From Auriscalpium vulgare (lineage: Eukaryota; Basidiomycota; Agaricomycetes; Russulales; Auriscalpiaceae), in contig JAHBBC010000012.1 of NCBI GenBank assembly GCA_019915015.1, positions 1-64,000 on the forward strand: a DNA stretch of 64,000 nucleotides, written 5' to 3'. Under the pieces are notes generated by a model, which searched no databases, was not told the origin of the DNA, and saw only the letters and a program-made list of their open reading frames with translations. This document shows, piece by piece, positions 44,311-55,792 of the stretch (positions are counted from its first letter, which is position 1; every line of letters starts with the position of its first letter). Position numbers and translations under genes: made by a program.

Positions 44311-46464
44311 CTAGTTGGTAGCCAAGAATGCCTCGATGTCTTCGAAATAGAGGTCGGCGCCGGGGAACTGGGCAACGATGAGAGCCCAAATGTATACGAA
44401 GAGCGTGGCGTAAGTGATATCGGTTCCATCCGTCCCCTTGTTGGTACCGCCAGTGAGAACCCCAACGTACTGGCCAGTGGCGGAGACGATGACTGCACCC
44501 GAGTCGCCACCGCGGGAGAAGGGGCCAATCTGACTCTCGTGAGGGAGGATGGCGAGCTCCAGAGACTCGAGGGTGCCGCTGATATAGTATTTGCGGACGA
44601 AGCTCATGAAGCGAGGAAGGTTGCCAACTGTCGTGTTCGTCTTCCACCCACGCTTGAGGACACGACGAGTACGGTCCCCTCGCCCGTTCAACGAGTTGGC
44701 GTTCTCGATGTCGTCGGCGGTAACCATGCCACCGAGCTTTAACAGACCATCCTTGGGGTACTTGAACTCGGATGGAACGTCGATGCGTTCGTACATGAGC
44801 TCCTTGAGTGCAGTCTCGGATAATTCCGGCCCTGCAAGAGTCGAGCATGTCAACGCAAATTTTAAGGAGGGAAAAAAAGGGAAACAGGCGACTCACCGAG
44901 ACTGAGAACGTTTCCAATGAACTTCGAGAACCTGCACTTGTTAAGCTTCACAACGCAGAGGTCGACGGTGTATTTGTTGTCGCCAACGCCACACTCAATC
45001 GGGGGAGCCCACACCACATATCCGATGACACGGTCCTTGAGGTCGCCCCACTTGCCGGATAAAGTGACGAAGAACTTTTTGAAGGCCTTGATAGTGTTCT
45101 TGGTCTTCAGGTGCTCGGCCTGCAACTCCGTGAGCTTGGCCTGCGACTCTTCGACGTTGATCTCGTTCTGGATGCGCTGCTGGAGCGCGGTGATCTGCAA
45201 GTCGAAGGCCTTTACGGTATCGTTGAGGTTGCTGATCCGAGCCTGGATTGCCGTCTTGTAGGCCTCGAAAGCGTTCTCACCCATGAGGACGACCTCACGC
45301 TTGGGCGAAGAAGCTAGAATAAAAGAACATCGTCAGCAAATCCATCCAGATGGTTCGAGTCTCGAATGAACAAGTTCGACTCACCGTGGTAGACATATTC
45401 TCTGTTGCCATCGTTGGAGACGAAGAGGTTATGGCGAGCAGTTAAGGCATAGAGGTCACCGTTCCATTGGAAGTAGGGGCCCATGGTTCCTTGCATATCT
45501 GTACGACGACCAGCGATCGGTAGGCTGAGGGCAACCGAGATGTTGTCGATGAATTCACGGAGGTAGTCACCGAACTCGGCGGGAGGGTAGAGGGCCTGGG
45601 TAACCAACGGCTGGGCCATGGACTCCCGGAAGGCGATGTTGACCTTGACAGACGAGACTTTGTTGATGAAGGAGCGGATCCTACCAAGCAGTTCGAGAGC
45701 ACGAGCGTAGTCGAGAGTGTCGGGTAAGATGCCGATCCAGACAGTGGCGTTGGTGTACTCTCTCTTGCCCTCCTCTTTCTTCTTGGCGACTGGGAAAGCA
45801 GCGAAAGCCTTCTCGAGAGCCTCATCGTCGTCGCTGTCGTCATTCACCGCCGTCGGATCCTCCACCTCCTCGTCCTCCACCTCCTCGAGCCTAGATTCCT
45901 CCCCCGCTTCCGGGGTGAGCTCGCGACCTTCAGCGTAGTGTAGGATGCTGAAAGCGACGAAGTCAACGGAGGAAACGCTGATCTCCTCCTCGATGAGGAG
46001 CTCGGCAATCTTGGAAAGGAAAGAAAAAAAAACGAGCGTGAGTGCAGAGTTCCGTGCTAACAAGTCAAAATGCCACGTACGAAGTCTCGGACTTGGTTCC
46101 ACACCGCGTTCCTGTTGTCGCCCCACTGGTGATTATCGGAAACGTACTCGAGACGCATTTCGCGGAAGTATTCGTTAGGTCCGGTGGGCGGGATAAACTC
46201 ATCAGGGGAATCTCGGCAGATAAGACGGGGCCAGAGACCCTTAGAGTTCAAGCCAGCATAGTAGAAAGCAGCTTCAAGTAGAGAGACTCCGAAGTTGACT
46301 ACGTTAGCGGTCGGGGAGGCCACAGTGTCCGAAGGGGAGAACAGGGTGCTGAACTCGTCATCCCAGTCGTTGGGACGATCCAAGGACTTGCGGAGCTGTT
46401 GGGCTTTCATTTTGCAATTGACGTCAAATGCAGGGCTGTCGACCCAAGACTCGAGGTCCTCCAT
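44311..46464 (-). CDS. trypsin-fold serine-protease-like protein with internal coiled coil
   Basis: Four exons (46464-46081, 46009-45385, 45313-44897, 44831-44311), all in frame, give 648 residues of an Agaricomycete family usually left as hypothetical. The N-terminal half (YFREMRLEYVSDNHQWGD, an acidic EEVEDEEVEDP stretch, YTNATVWIGILPDTLDYARA) is unassigned. The second half shows the three landmarks of a chymotrypsin-like protease. These are GTMGPYF-to-ALTARHNLF with His about 321 at the TAxH position, YTVDLCVVKL with Asp about 454, and GGDSGAVIV with Ser about 586 followed by YVGVLTGG. A long coiled coil (NLNDTVKAFDLQITALQQRI onward, about residues 360-410) is inserted between His and Asp. 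There is no signal peptide. Activity is inference; the triad spacing is what I see. Confidence 0.75.
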
Positions 46465-46801
46465 GGTGGACTATGCGTGGGTTTTGTTGGCACGGACCGA
46501 GGAAGTGAAAGGGCGGTGCTTGCGAAGATGGCCGCACTTCCGCCCGGGCCACGGTCACGTGTACAGTGACTCCTCGTATCCGTCCACATCTTCGTATTCT
46601 GCGAGTCCCAGATTGCAGCCCCGCCTCATCTACAATCCTTCGGGTCAGAGTCTTTCTCCCAAGGGTTTGTCTGCGCAAGGATCGCGTCCCTGGTCGCTGC
46701 GGCCGCACACGATCAACTTGGAACTTCAATAGGGCCTTGTTCTTGCGAAGTGCGCAGCTCTCCCTATTCTTCAGCGCAAAATTTACCTATTCTCTTAGGA
46801 T
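46465..46801. promoter_or_regulatory. promoter region of the trypsin-fold gene
   Basis: About 340 bp upstream of the start at 46464, up to the inner edge of the right inverted arm. No clear TATA box was seen. Short open frames here lack splice or family support. Confidence 0.35.
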
Positions 46802-47652
46802 GAGTGCGCACGCCCGCTAGCAACGGGGCTTCCACAGCCTCTAGCCGCGCGGCGGAGGCTCAGGCACAATTTTCGCGCTGAAATTTAGAGCGAAGCCGGG
46901 CAGACGGCTGCGAGACCACGTCGTTGCGGATAACCAACACGGCGGCTTCGCCGCCTCCTCAGCGCGGCGTGCGAGGTCTTTGCCGGCGCGTTTTCGTCGT
47001 ATTTGCAAGCCATGCTATGGCAGCAGTGTGCTTCATGCAACACAGGGGAATCCAGGATCTTGGGGTAGAATACAGGAGCGGCGCGCGTCAGAGGGTACAG
47101 AGAGAGCAGCGGAACGGCTGGTGGTGTAGCTTTGCGAAGGTAAGCTAGCCATTCGTATGTCACAAGCCTTGCAGTTAATATGTCTTCAGCTTGTACCTCG
47201 ACCAACCAATTTGAAGTAGTGGAACATCTTACTAGAAACAAGGGTTTAGCCAACGATAATGCAGTTCGCTCTTGGGACCAGTATTTGAACTTCTCGAAGA
47301 CGGAAGGCGCGTGGCACCGCGCTGGTCAACATTTGAGCGCTGCGCCGTTGATGGTTTAGTATAACAAAAGAACCGGCTAATCGCAACCGTACAGTTCGCC
47401 CGGGTTCGGAAGACACCAATAGCCTGCCTTGACATTACTCAAACCGCGATTGAAGGAATTCGCCTGTGAACAATAGCACAACGGTGCCCAGATCTCAAAA
47501 CCATCAATCACCATAGCCGCATGCGAATCCGTACATCACGCAATCAAAATGCCGCCAGTCCGAGCAGAGCTACGTTATCTAGTTTCCCTGCAGCACCACG
47601 CAATCCACACGCCCCATCTTCCGAACCGTCGACGTCCCAGCTCTAACCGTCG

Positions 47653-50600
47653 ATGTCAGCGCCCCTTCCGTCGTGCTTGAATTATCCACTGTGTTCGAAT
47701 TACCCGAGCTGCGGCGTGTGTCAAGAGACAAGCTCCTGCCGAGTGGAGGTGTTGAGAAGGCACCTCGAGACGCCGGACATGCAACACGGCCTCGACCTCG
47801 ACGCCAGCGGCACGTGCGTGCCAGAACTCGAGATTGCGGACCCGGTTGAGCGGATGGCGGCGCATCGAAGGCAAACAGCTGAGGCGATGTCAGGGATAGC
47901 GGAACGACACGGGGAGATGGACCACAGTAAGTCATGTTCAGATGCATGGGGTGAAGTCAGCTCGCCGACCGCAGATGTTAAAGCATACAGACTGCCACTG
48001 CTGCCTCCGGAAGCGAGTACAAGCGCGATATCGCCGTATTCAATATGGAATTGGCTGCCGGTGGAGGCGCTCCCAGTATCTCCGGAGGCGATCAGCACGG
48101 TACCAGCGCAACTGCACCCAGAGCAGCCACAACAGTTCACGTGGACGCCCGGGAAGTTGACGCCCACCGTGTGGTTCGCCGAGCAAAATAACGGAGAAGC
48201 AGCGCTAGACCAACAACGAGCTTCCGGGGAGCAAGCAAATGTCGCCGCAGGGCGAGAATGGTCGCCCGCACAGACCGTTTACTCTGAGGACGGCTTTCTG
48301 CAGGCACAAACCATTACAGGCCAAGAAGAGGAGACTCTCGAAGCCGTGATACACATGTGCAATGCGGAGAGGGACGGTTTTCACAAGGCGGCCAAGGCCT
48401 ACCGCTACGATCCCATCACATCACTTCATCGCACTGCGATAGCCCACGTCCACGCATCGCGTTCGATGACAGGCCCAGATTTTGTGGACCAGCGGCTAGC
48501 GCAGAGCAACCCTTGTTCGCTGCCAGTGGCACCTGAACCGATCCGAGCGAAGCACCAATACGCTCTCGGGCCATCAAGAGAACGCCTTCGTGTTGATGAA
48601 TTCCGACCTCATGACGATACGGAGCGACTTTCTGACCACCCGTCAAGGGAGGGCGGGAATCCCGCTGAGCAACAGATCCCGAGACCGAAGGGGGAATTCC
48701 GCGGGAGACGAGGACGTGGACAGAACATCCAAGAGGCAATGGGCCTCGCCGCCGACGCGGCGAGTCAGAGAATCTACAAAAGCATTGTGGTGAGCCTTAC
48801 AATGCAATCGGATTTGTTCCGCAGGCTTATAGTTCAGTTCTCGTCTCGTGATCTGTCGAGGCAAGCACAGATAGACTTCAGCAATACGTTTTTGATGCAG
48901 GAGGATGAGAAGGTGGCCGAATTCTGTCGCACAGTGAGTGTCATCCAGTGTGGACATGTCGCTGGTTTGAACTCGGTTAAAGATGAGAGATAGGCACGAC
49001 ATACTGGTACTTCTTCAGTTGCGTGCCAGACCGGTCGGGGCTCGTATGTGCAGCCCGCCCGGTCCTGGCGGGATCCCGCCCGTACCGCGCGGGCTCAGCG
49101 CGCCCAGCAATGCTGGAGCAGCTGGAGCGCGCGCGCATCGAGGAATCCCGCCAGAACCGGGCGGATGCCGCCCGGTCTGCGCGTCGCTCGGGCACCCTAC
49201 CGCTGCCATGTGCGGGCCCGCCTCGTCCACGCGCGTGCCCCTTGCTGCCCACACCGCGCGCCCCTCGCCGTCGCCCACACCGCGCGCCCCTGCTCGCCGC
49301 CTGCACCGTGCGCGTCTCGTTGTGTCCGCACCACGCGCCCCAGCTCGACGCCCTCGCTGCGCGCCTCGCGTTGCGAACGTTGTCGCCCTTGCTGCACGCC
49401 CCTCGTCGCCGTCGTCGTGCGCCCCTCGCCGCCGCCGTTGGCGTGCAATCCTCGTCGCGCACGTCGTTCTCGCCGCCTCACCCTTCTTGCTGTCGTCGTC
49501 CACCCATACTCCTCGCCTGCGTCCCGAACCCTGCTGCGGCCCTGCGCGTTGCCCTTGCTGCGCGCCGCTCCTTGTCAACGCTCTAAGCGTACGCACCTTG
49601 CATTCGTGGCGTCGTGGCTACGTGCCCATGCTCCTCGCGCTCGTTGTGTGGCCATGCGCGTTGCCCTCGCTGCGTGCCCATGCGGGTGGCGCCGTCCTTG
49701 CTGCGCGTCGTCCTCATGGTCCTCACTGCGTGCCCATGTGTGGTGTCCTTGCTGCGCAGCCAGGAGGCGCCTGGTATGGCGCCATACAAGACTGCGCAAG
49801 CCGGTCTTGCAGAAGTCGGGGGGCGGATGGCCGGGCGTGCGGGGCGGAAGCGACGCAAGTGGGCGAGTGACAAGTGAAACTGAAAGGCGTCGGCCCCAAG
49901 GCAGATTCCCACGAGTGCAATCAACAGAGCCACGTGACCGCGTGACTCTCGGGCAGGTTCAACGGCAGCGAAGCCCACTTTCTCCCGACCACCACCCGCC
50001 CCTCCTGCCTACCTCCTGCCCCAAACCCCGTACCTTCCCCACACCCTCGCATCCCCAACATCATCTCATCAGCATCCCGGTCAACTGCGTGACAAGTCGC
50101 CAACAATGAGGACCGCCAGGGCACGCGACAAGACCACACGGACGCACGACAAAGACGACTGCCAGGTGTGTATGAAAAGGGCGGCGAGTCGAGGAGCAGG
50201 CGCGCGCGGCGAGGGCGTCGTGCAGGGACGCGCAGGGACGACGAAGATGACATGCAGATAAAACGACGGGCATGGGCGCGCGCAGCGAGGGCAACGCGCA
50301 TGGGCGGACAGCGAGCACGGCTGCACGGGGAGTGGGGGTGTGCAGGGAAGGCAACGCGCAGAGCCGCGCAGCGATGGCAAGGAGGAGGGCCAGGCATAGA
50401 GGGCGACGCACAACGAGTGCGATGAGCAGAACGCGTGCGCGTGCCAGACCAGGCGGGCCCGCACATGGCAGGCGGGGCGCCGGCGCCGGCGGTCCATGGC
50501 AGCGGTAGGGTGCCCAAGCGACGCGCAGACCGGGCGGCATCCGCCCGGTTCTGGCGGGGTTCCTCGATGCGCGCGCGCTCCAGCTGCTCCAGCATTGCTG

Positions 50601-52153
50601 GGCGCGCTGAGCCCGCGCGGTACGGGCGGGATCCCACCAGGACCGGGCGGGCTGCACATACGAGCCCCGACCGGTCTGGCACGCAACTGAAGTCCCTCCA
50701 TACTGCGAAAGTACGAGGACGACTGGGCTACGAAGGCTATACTTCATCACTGTCTGAAAAACCGCCGGAAGATGACAGAGCCCAGGAGCCTAGACGAGCA
50801 GCTTGTTGACTCCGCATCAAGGGAGGGCGAGAATACCACGGAGAAACAAATCCCGAGACCAACGAGCATAGGAGCTGGAAAGAACATTCGACAGGCAATG
50901 GGTCTGGACACCGATGCGGCGAGTCGGAGAATCTATGATGGCATTCTGGTGAGCGTGACAAACAATTACATCTGTTCTGAACGATACTCACACTGGTTCA
51001 GTACTCTTCTCGTGAGCTGGCGCTTCAAGCGCAGATTGACTCAGGCCAGAAGTTCTCGATGCAAGAAGATGAGAGGGTGGCCAAATTTTGTCGCACAGTG
51101 AGTGACATCCTTAACCCGTTGCGGACGTGAATTTATTGTCCTTACCTTGGGCCAAAGATGCGAGATAGGCACGACATCCTGCGGAAGTACGAAAACGACT
51201 GGGCTACAAAGGCCATACTTGGGCAGCATGTGAAAAACCAATACTATAAATTACAAACCAAGCTCAGGAAGGAGGCAAGCCTACAAGTTGCCAGGGGGAC
51301 ACCGACAGCGACAGATACCGAGACCGACAAAGAAGCCGCCGTCAATGTGAATGGCGAGGACAACTCCGAGAGAGGCATCCCTTGTCGAACTCCATCCATT
51401 CAAGCGACGCGCCAAAACGTGCCCGGGCCATCAAGACAGGCCCTCCAATTTGATGGCATCCGACCCCTTCACAGTAGAGAGCAGCTTGCTGACACCGCGT
51501 CAAAGAGGATCAAAGATATTACGGAGCAGCAGATCCCGAGACCGAAGGGGGACATCCACAAGAGAGGAGAAAGTCTGAACATCCAAGAGGCAATGGGTCT
51601 CAACGCCGACGCGGCGAGTCGGAATATCTACAGACGCATTGTGGTGAGCATCACAAAATGATCAGATTTGTTCCGGAGGCTCATACAGGATCAGTTTTCT
51701 GCTCGTGAGCTGTCGATGCAAGCGCAGATAGACTTCACCGAGCCGTTTTCGAATCAAGAGGTGGACAGGGTGGCCGAATTCTGCCGCATAGTGAGTCTCA
51801 TCCATTGTGGACGCGTCGTTGTCTGAGCGTCTCAAACTCGGTCACAGATGCGGAAGAAGCACGACATCCTGTGGATGTACGAGGACGACTGGGCACCGAA
51901 GGCCATACTTCATCGGTATCTGAACGGCCGGCGCTGGTATCTATATACCAAGAAACCCGGGAACCAAGCAAGCCTACTCGGGGCCAGGGGGACAGCAACA
52001 GCTCCAGCGGACAAAGAAGAAGACAACTCCGCGAATGCTGAGAACAGCTCCAGCTCTGATGGCGACAGCGAGAACTTGAAGGACGGCAAAGAGCTGTCGG
52101 CCTTCGATAGCGACACTGAGTACGACGCATGGTCAGGATTCGGCGAGGGTTGA
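47653..52153 (+). pseudogene. modular protein of unknown function, three-module copy, transposon-interrupted
   Basis: Paralogue of the gene at 30317-32674. It starts MSAPLPSCLNYPLCSNYPSC and ends DAWSGFGEG. Three modules are visible. Module one has NIQEAMGLAADAASQRIY, then DLSRQAQIDF and MRDRHDIL at 48984. Module two has NIRQAMGLDTDAASRRIY, then MRDRHDILRKYENDWATKAI at 51158. Module three has NIQEAMGLNADAASRNIY, then MRKKHDILWMYEDDWAPKAI at 51848. The first MRDRHDIL exon is split at 49006 by a TIR element; removing it with one CATACTG duplication restores RKYEDDWATKAI in frame. The linker after the first DWATKAI is about 60 residues shorter than in the left copy. The TATA box is mutated relative to the left copy. 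As it stands the gene is broken. Confidence 0.75.
49007..50698. mobile_element. 1692-bp GC-rich TIR element without transposase
   Basis: The terminal inverted repeats are about 185 bp: CTTCAGTTGCGTGCCAGACC at 49013 and its complement at 50672-50691. It is flanked by CATACTG on both sides (49000-49006 and 50699-50705), a 7-bp or, with one mismatch, 8-bp target duplication. The interior is a degenerate GC-rich minisatellite in which phrases like CCCTTGCTGCGC and TCCTTGTGCG-type motifs recur. Long open frames on both strands are a by-product of its composition. It inserted into an exon of the modular gene. A terminal fragment of a second copy lies at 12325-12444. I infer a non-autonomous hAT-like element. 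Confidence 0.85.
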
Positions 52154-52325
52154 TACGAAGAGAACAACTGACTATATGTACGTACGTCTTCTGCGCCAAT
52201 AACAGTGCTCGAGCGACAGCCGTATTGAATACTTAATCTGCCCAATCTGTTGTTTGAAGCCGGCATCAAGGTCATCGAGAGCTCATTACCCACCAATATT
52301 TCTTCGTCCATAGTTATTTGCATAT

Positions 52326-54204
52326 TTGTCATCGAGCGCGCGAAGAGTCTTGGTCCCTCTTGGTCCTGTCCCACAACCACAACATCGCGAAAAAGACCCG
52401 GGAATTCCGGGCGGTTGCAACCCGGCAAAATCGCTCGCAATCTGGTTGCGGCCCCTTGTAACCCGCGATATCGCTTGCAACCAGCACAATTGGAAAGATC
52501 TTGATAGCGTGGTTTGCAAAAGGTTTGTGTCCTGATCCCGAATAGCTTGCAGCAGCCCGCGAGTTGACTGCGGTCACGTCGTGAGCATCTCGCTAGTAAT
52601 TGTAACCCATACTCAATCTTCTCGAGACCCGGTTCATGTCAGCCGCGGCAGGTTGTCAGCGACGTCGCTCCAAGCCCATTCCAGCACTTATGCGAGCATT
52701 TGCACGGCAAACAGAATGTAATATTATTTGGATTATGAAACGACAACAATAAATTGTATCTAATCCTACTGACAACGACTGAGCAATCTGAAAGGGTCGC
52801 GGATGGCAGGGAGGGGGTCGGCTGGTGGCCACCGTCGCTGCTCCCTCAGCAGGCTCGGCAGCGCGCGTTGTCGGCAGCGCGGCTCCATATACTTGAGAGC
52901 TCAGTAGTCGTTGAGAATGCAGAACCTGAAACAGCAGGCAATGGTCATCGAACATGACAAGGCCACATGAATGCGGAGAACCTACTTTACCCCTGCCACA
53001 TCACTGGATCCAGCGGACCGAAGCTTGACAACATTTGCCGGGGCCGTTCACATCACTCGTCATCAGTGCTGTAGCTGACAAGCGAGATTATGGAGGGAGA
53101 CAATCAGAGAGACCGAGAAGCGAGCTTGCACGGAAGTCCGAGCGAACAGTAAGCAAAGACCATAGTGAATGCCAGAAGAAGCCCTCAAAGGAAACCGACT
53201 AAGTCGTCGCTGTCTGGTCCATGCGCTCGTTCCCGAAGACCGGCCAGGCTTTAGCTAGAGTCCCTGTCCCTGTCGGCGCAAGAGGACGACAGATGGGAGA
53301 CAGACTAAGGCGTTCGGACGTCGACAAGTGATGGGCGGCCGGGTGGGGACATTGCGGAAGGAGCCGTCTTCATGATGATGAGGGGAAAGGAGGGGAAAAT
53401 AGTGCAAACTCAGCGCTATCAGGCTTTATGCTCGGCGCAAATTGTCTGCGCTGATGGACTCAGTCGGCGAGATTCGGGCAACTCGGTCGTTATGGAGACC
53501 CCAATCCCGACCCCGAGATCGCGCGGACCATGGCATTCCTATCTAGTCTCCGTTGCCGACCTTGTGCGGAAGACAGTCATTCCGTAATCCCTGTCCAGCC
53601 AATGTGTCCACGAGCGCACGACTCGTGAGTCGATCACATTGGAAGGCCACCCATGACGACTCGAAGCATTAGCTACCTGTATGAAGGCGGGACACCTCCT
53701 TCGAGTCTGCGTAGAAATAGAGATGCAGACATGCTCCATACAATCAGAATACATATTGTAGCCCTCACCAAGTAGGAGAGAAGCGCGAGCTGGGGGAGGC
53801 CGGGAGCGCGCGCGTTGTTGGTGAAGTTGGTCTCTTGAGTCCAAGTTGGCTGCAAGTCACGCTGGTGGCAGTGCTCGAGTGGGGAATAGCCTTGCAAGGT
53901 TGTTGCGAGAGACTCTCAGAGACTGTAAGCAGCACGGTCACCTGTATGGATTGCAAGTGGACTACGACTGTGCTACGACATGCTCGCGACCAAGTCGCGA
54001 CCTAGTCTGTATCCAAAAGGGGGGGGGCTCGCAGGCGGTCAGGGTTATACCCTAATAAGGTGCGAGGGCAGTGAGATGCCGAAGGGCGGCTGGGGTCGGA
54101 GGGACGGAGTTGTAGCGTAGTTTGTATCTAAGATTGATGCGGTCATGTGACCGCAATATGCCCGCATGTCCGTCCGTTGATTTGCTCGACAGCACCAAAG
54201 ATCC
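52326..54204. other. interval without supported genes
   Basis: About 1.9 kb between the right arm and the helicase gene. Short open frames occur, but none has splice or family support. A run of nine G lies at about 54018-54027. The near-palindrome CGGGAATTCCGGGCGGTTGC and GCAACCCGGC-type sequence around 52400-52440, with GCGATATCGCTTGCAACC, make a small inverted-repeat-rich patch. Confidence 0.45.
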
Positions 54205-55036
54205 ATGACCACTCGCTCCGGGGAGACGTGGTCCTCCCCGGAGGGACTGAAAGCCCTCCGCGACATGCTCACGACACTCATTCCTCGATGGGAAAACGGA
54301 CCATATGATTGGCAAGTCATCGCGACGGCTCGGATACTCGACAAGCGGAAGCAGCTCGTAGTGGCCGCGTGCGGGGATGGCAAGACCGCGCTCTCGTATC
54401 TGCACCTCATGGTTATCCAAGAGCTCATCCGAAAGCCCGAGCTGCCGCGCTTTGGCCTCAAAATTCCCGCAGAGCTCAAGCCGGTGGTTGTGATGGTGAC
54501 TCCCCTAAGTGACCTAGGTATCAGTCAGGTGCGCTCGAAATGCCTTGTTCTCGTAGATGGCTCACCTCTATCAACATTAGGTTGCTGAGATGGAGAAGCT
54601 GGGCATCCAAGCGACCACTTTGGATGCCCAGATGATCCTACAGGCAAAGTCAGAGAACAAGCAGCTCTTAAGGGACGTACGCGACTGCAAATACTCGGTC
54701 GTGATCGTGTCCCCGGAGCGCCTGAAGACGCGGAACTTCGACAAGATCTTGCGAGACGAGAAGTTTCGCAAGAACCTCGTCCTGTATGTCGTCGACGAGT
54801 GCCATGTCGTGATTCCGTGGAGCAAAACCTTCCGGGAGTGCTACGGCGACATTGGGCAGGTGTGCGCTGATACGCTATCACCCGGGACGGACCCTAGCGG
54901 GGCGTGCGGCGAGTGCCTCACAGGACAACAACCACCAACACTGCCTCCTATACGTCGCGATCCAGACCGGGTGACTTGACTTGCAGAGTGGGAAGGTGTT
55001 CGTGTCGCTGTCGCGCTTCGCGCCCTCCCGCGGTCG
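54205..55036 (+). pseudogene. RecQ-like DECH-box helicase, N-terminal part, cut by a Gypsy element
   Basis: An ATP-dependent helicase of the expanded Agaricomycete RecQ-like group. Exons are 54205-54528, 54581-54859 and 54987-55036. Visible motifs: a Walker A variant (VVAACGDGKTALSYLHLMV), motif Ia (VVMVTPLSDLGISQ), SPERLKTRNF, and motif II LYVVDECHVVIPWSKTFR with DECH. After the third exon begins (SGKVFVSLSRFAPS) the sequence meets the TG terminus of an LTR at 55037. The second RecA domain is therefore missing from the window and may lie beyond 64000. No lesion was seen in the part present. Confidence 0.8.
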
Positions 55037-55664
55037 TGCGGGGCCACCTCCTACCGCCTAAACACCAAACTAAACACTCACCTGCCTGGGGATGCCCTCT
55101 ACGGGATCCGCCTCCGAGTGCTTCGCACCCGTGTGCGAAGCGTCCGCCTATGGGCCGTCGCGCCCCCTCTTGCCTGTCCGCCTGCCTACCTGTTCCCACA
55201 TCGGTGGGGTCCTGCCTTCCTAAGTCTGCCTAGTAATGCACGTCGTTGCATTGGCCTCCTAGAGCTTCGCGATCGTTTGCGAAGCTGCCACCGTGGGTCG
55301 TCGTGACCCTTCCTCCTGTCTGCCGTCCTTCCTGTACCCTCGCGGTGGGGCTCCTATCTTCCTGATGCTGGTAGCGCCTCAGGCTACAGTTTCTGTGAGG
55401 TAAAGGGTGTGGGTGGCTGACGCCACCCACAAGTTGATTGGGTTGCTACGTCTCGCGCAGCTCCTTAAGTAGTGTCGCTACCTACGTCGCTAAGCCCTCC
55501 CGATCTAGCCCGTTCCGGTGATCCGTTCCGTTGCCAGTCCCGGTTGCTCCTGGGTCGCCGGACCACGTTCCCATCACCCACGCTCCCGCGACCCTGCGCC
55601 TCGCATGCTGCTTCCCCGTCTCGCGACGTCTCGCTACACGCTTGCCCGCGGCCTGAACCTATCA
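55037..55664 (-). repeat. Gypsy 3' LTR (inferred)
   Basis: Read on the plus strand it begins TGCGGGGCCACC and ends CCTGAACCTATCA, giving TG...CA termini of a 628-bp unit directly next to the polypurine tract. It contains two diverged tandem copies of a segment with hairpins TGCTTCGCACCCGTGTGCGAAGC-like (about 55112-55140 and 55262-55285). The left edge coincides with the break in the helicase. Confirmation needs the 5' LTR, which is not in the window. Confidence 0.65.
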
Positions 55665-55703
55665 TTTCTCCCCCCAACTGAAACTGCAACTGTCCCCAGT
55701 TGC
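55665..55703 (-). promoter_or_regulatory. Gypsy polypurine tract plus hairpin, copy A
   Basis: On the minus strand CAGTTGGGGGGAGAAA directly precedes the LTR start. Next to it the plus strand has a perfect hairpin GCAACTG-TCCC-CAGTTGC (55686-55703). The same arrangement recurs at 57564-57598. Confidence 0.6.
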
Positions 55704-55725
55704 CAGGAACCACGCGGAAACGGCA

Positions 55726-55731
55726 TATAAG
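55726..55731 (+). promoter_or_regulatory. TATA box of the antisense gene
   Basis: GCATATAAGGGC lies 62-67 bp upstream of the ATG at 55793, a usual TATA spacing for a short leader. Confidence 0.6.
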
Positions 55732-55792
55732 GGCTCGCAACCTTTCGCGATAACATCGCTTGTAGCATCCCTTTGCCGATTTCTGTCCCGCG

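Larger units (their letters stand above)
46802..52325. repeat. right arm of a large inverted duplication
   Basis: The inverted counterpart of 30135-33518. It is 5.5 kb long because it carries a 1692-bp transposon (49007-50698) and one extra coding module; without the transposon it is about 3.8 kb. The inner edge (GAGTGCGCACGCCCGCTAGC) and the outer edge (TCCATAGTTATTTGCATAT) match the left arm. The arms enclose 33519-46801, which holds five conserved genes. Confidence 0.85.

Noticed and set aside
48983..50750. Many long frames (up to 353 aa) on both strands
   Set aside because: Produced by the GC-rich low-complexity interior of the TIR element; no start, intron or family support.
30135..52325. 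Interpretation of the inverted arms as TIRs of one very large transposon
   Set aside because: The enclosed genes are conserved housekeeping genes, no transposase is present, and no target duplication was seen at the outer edges.
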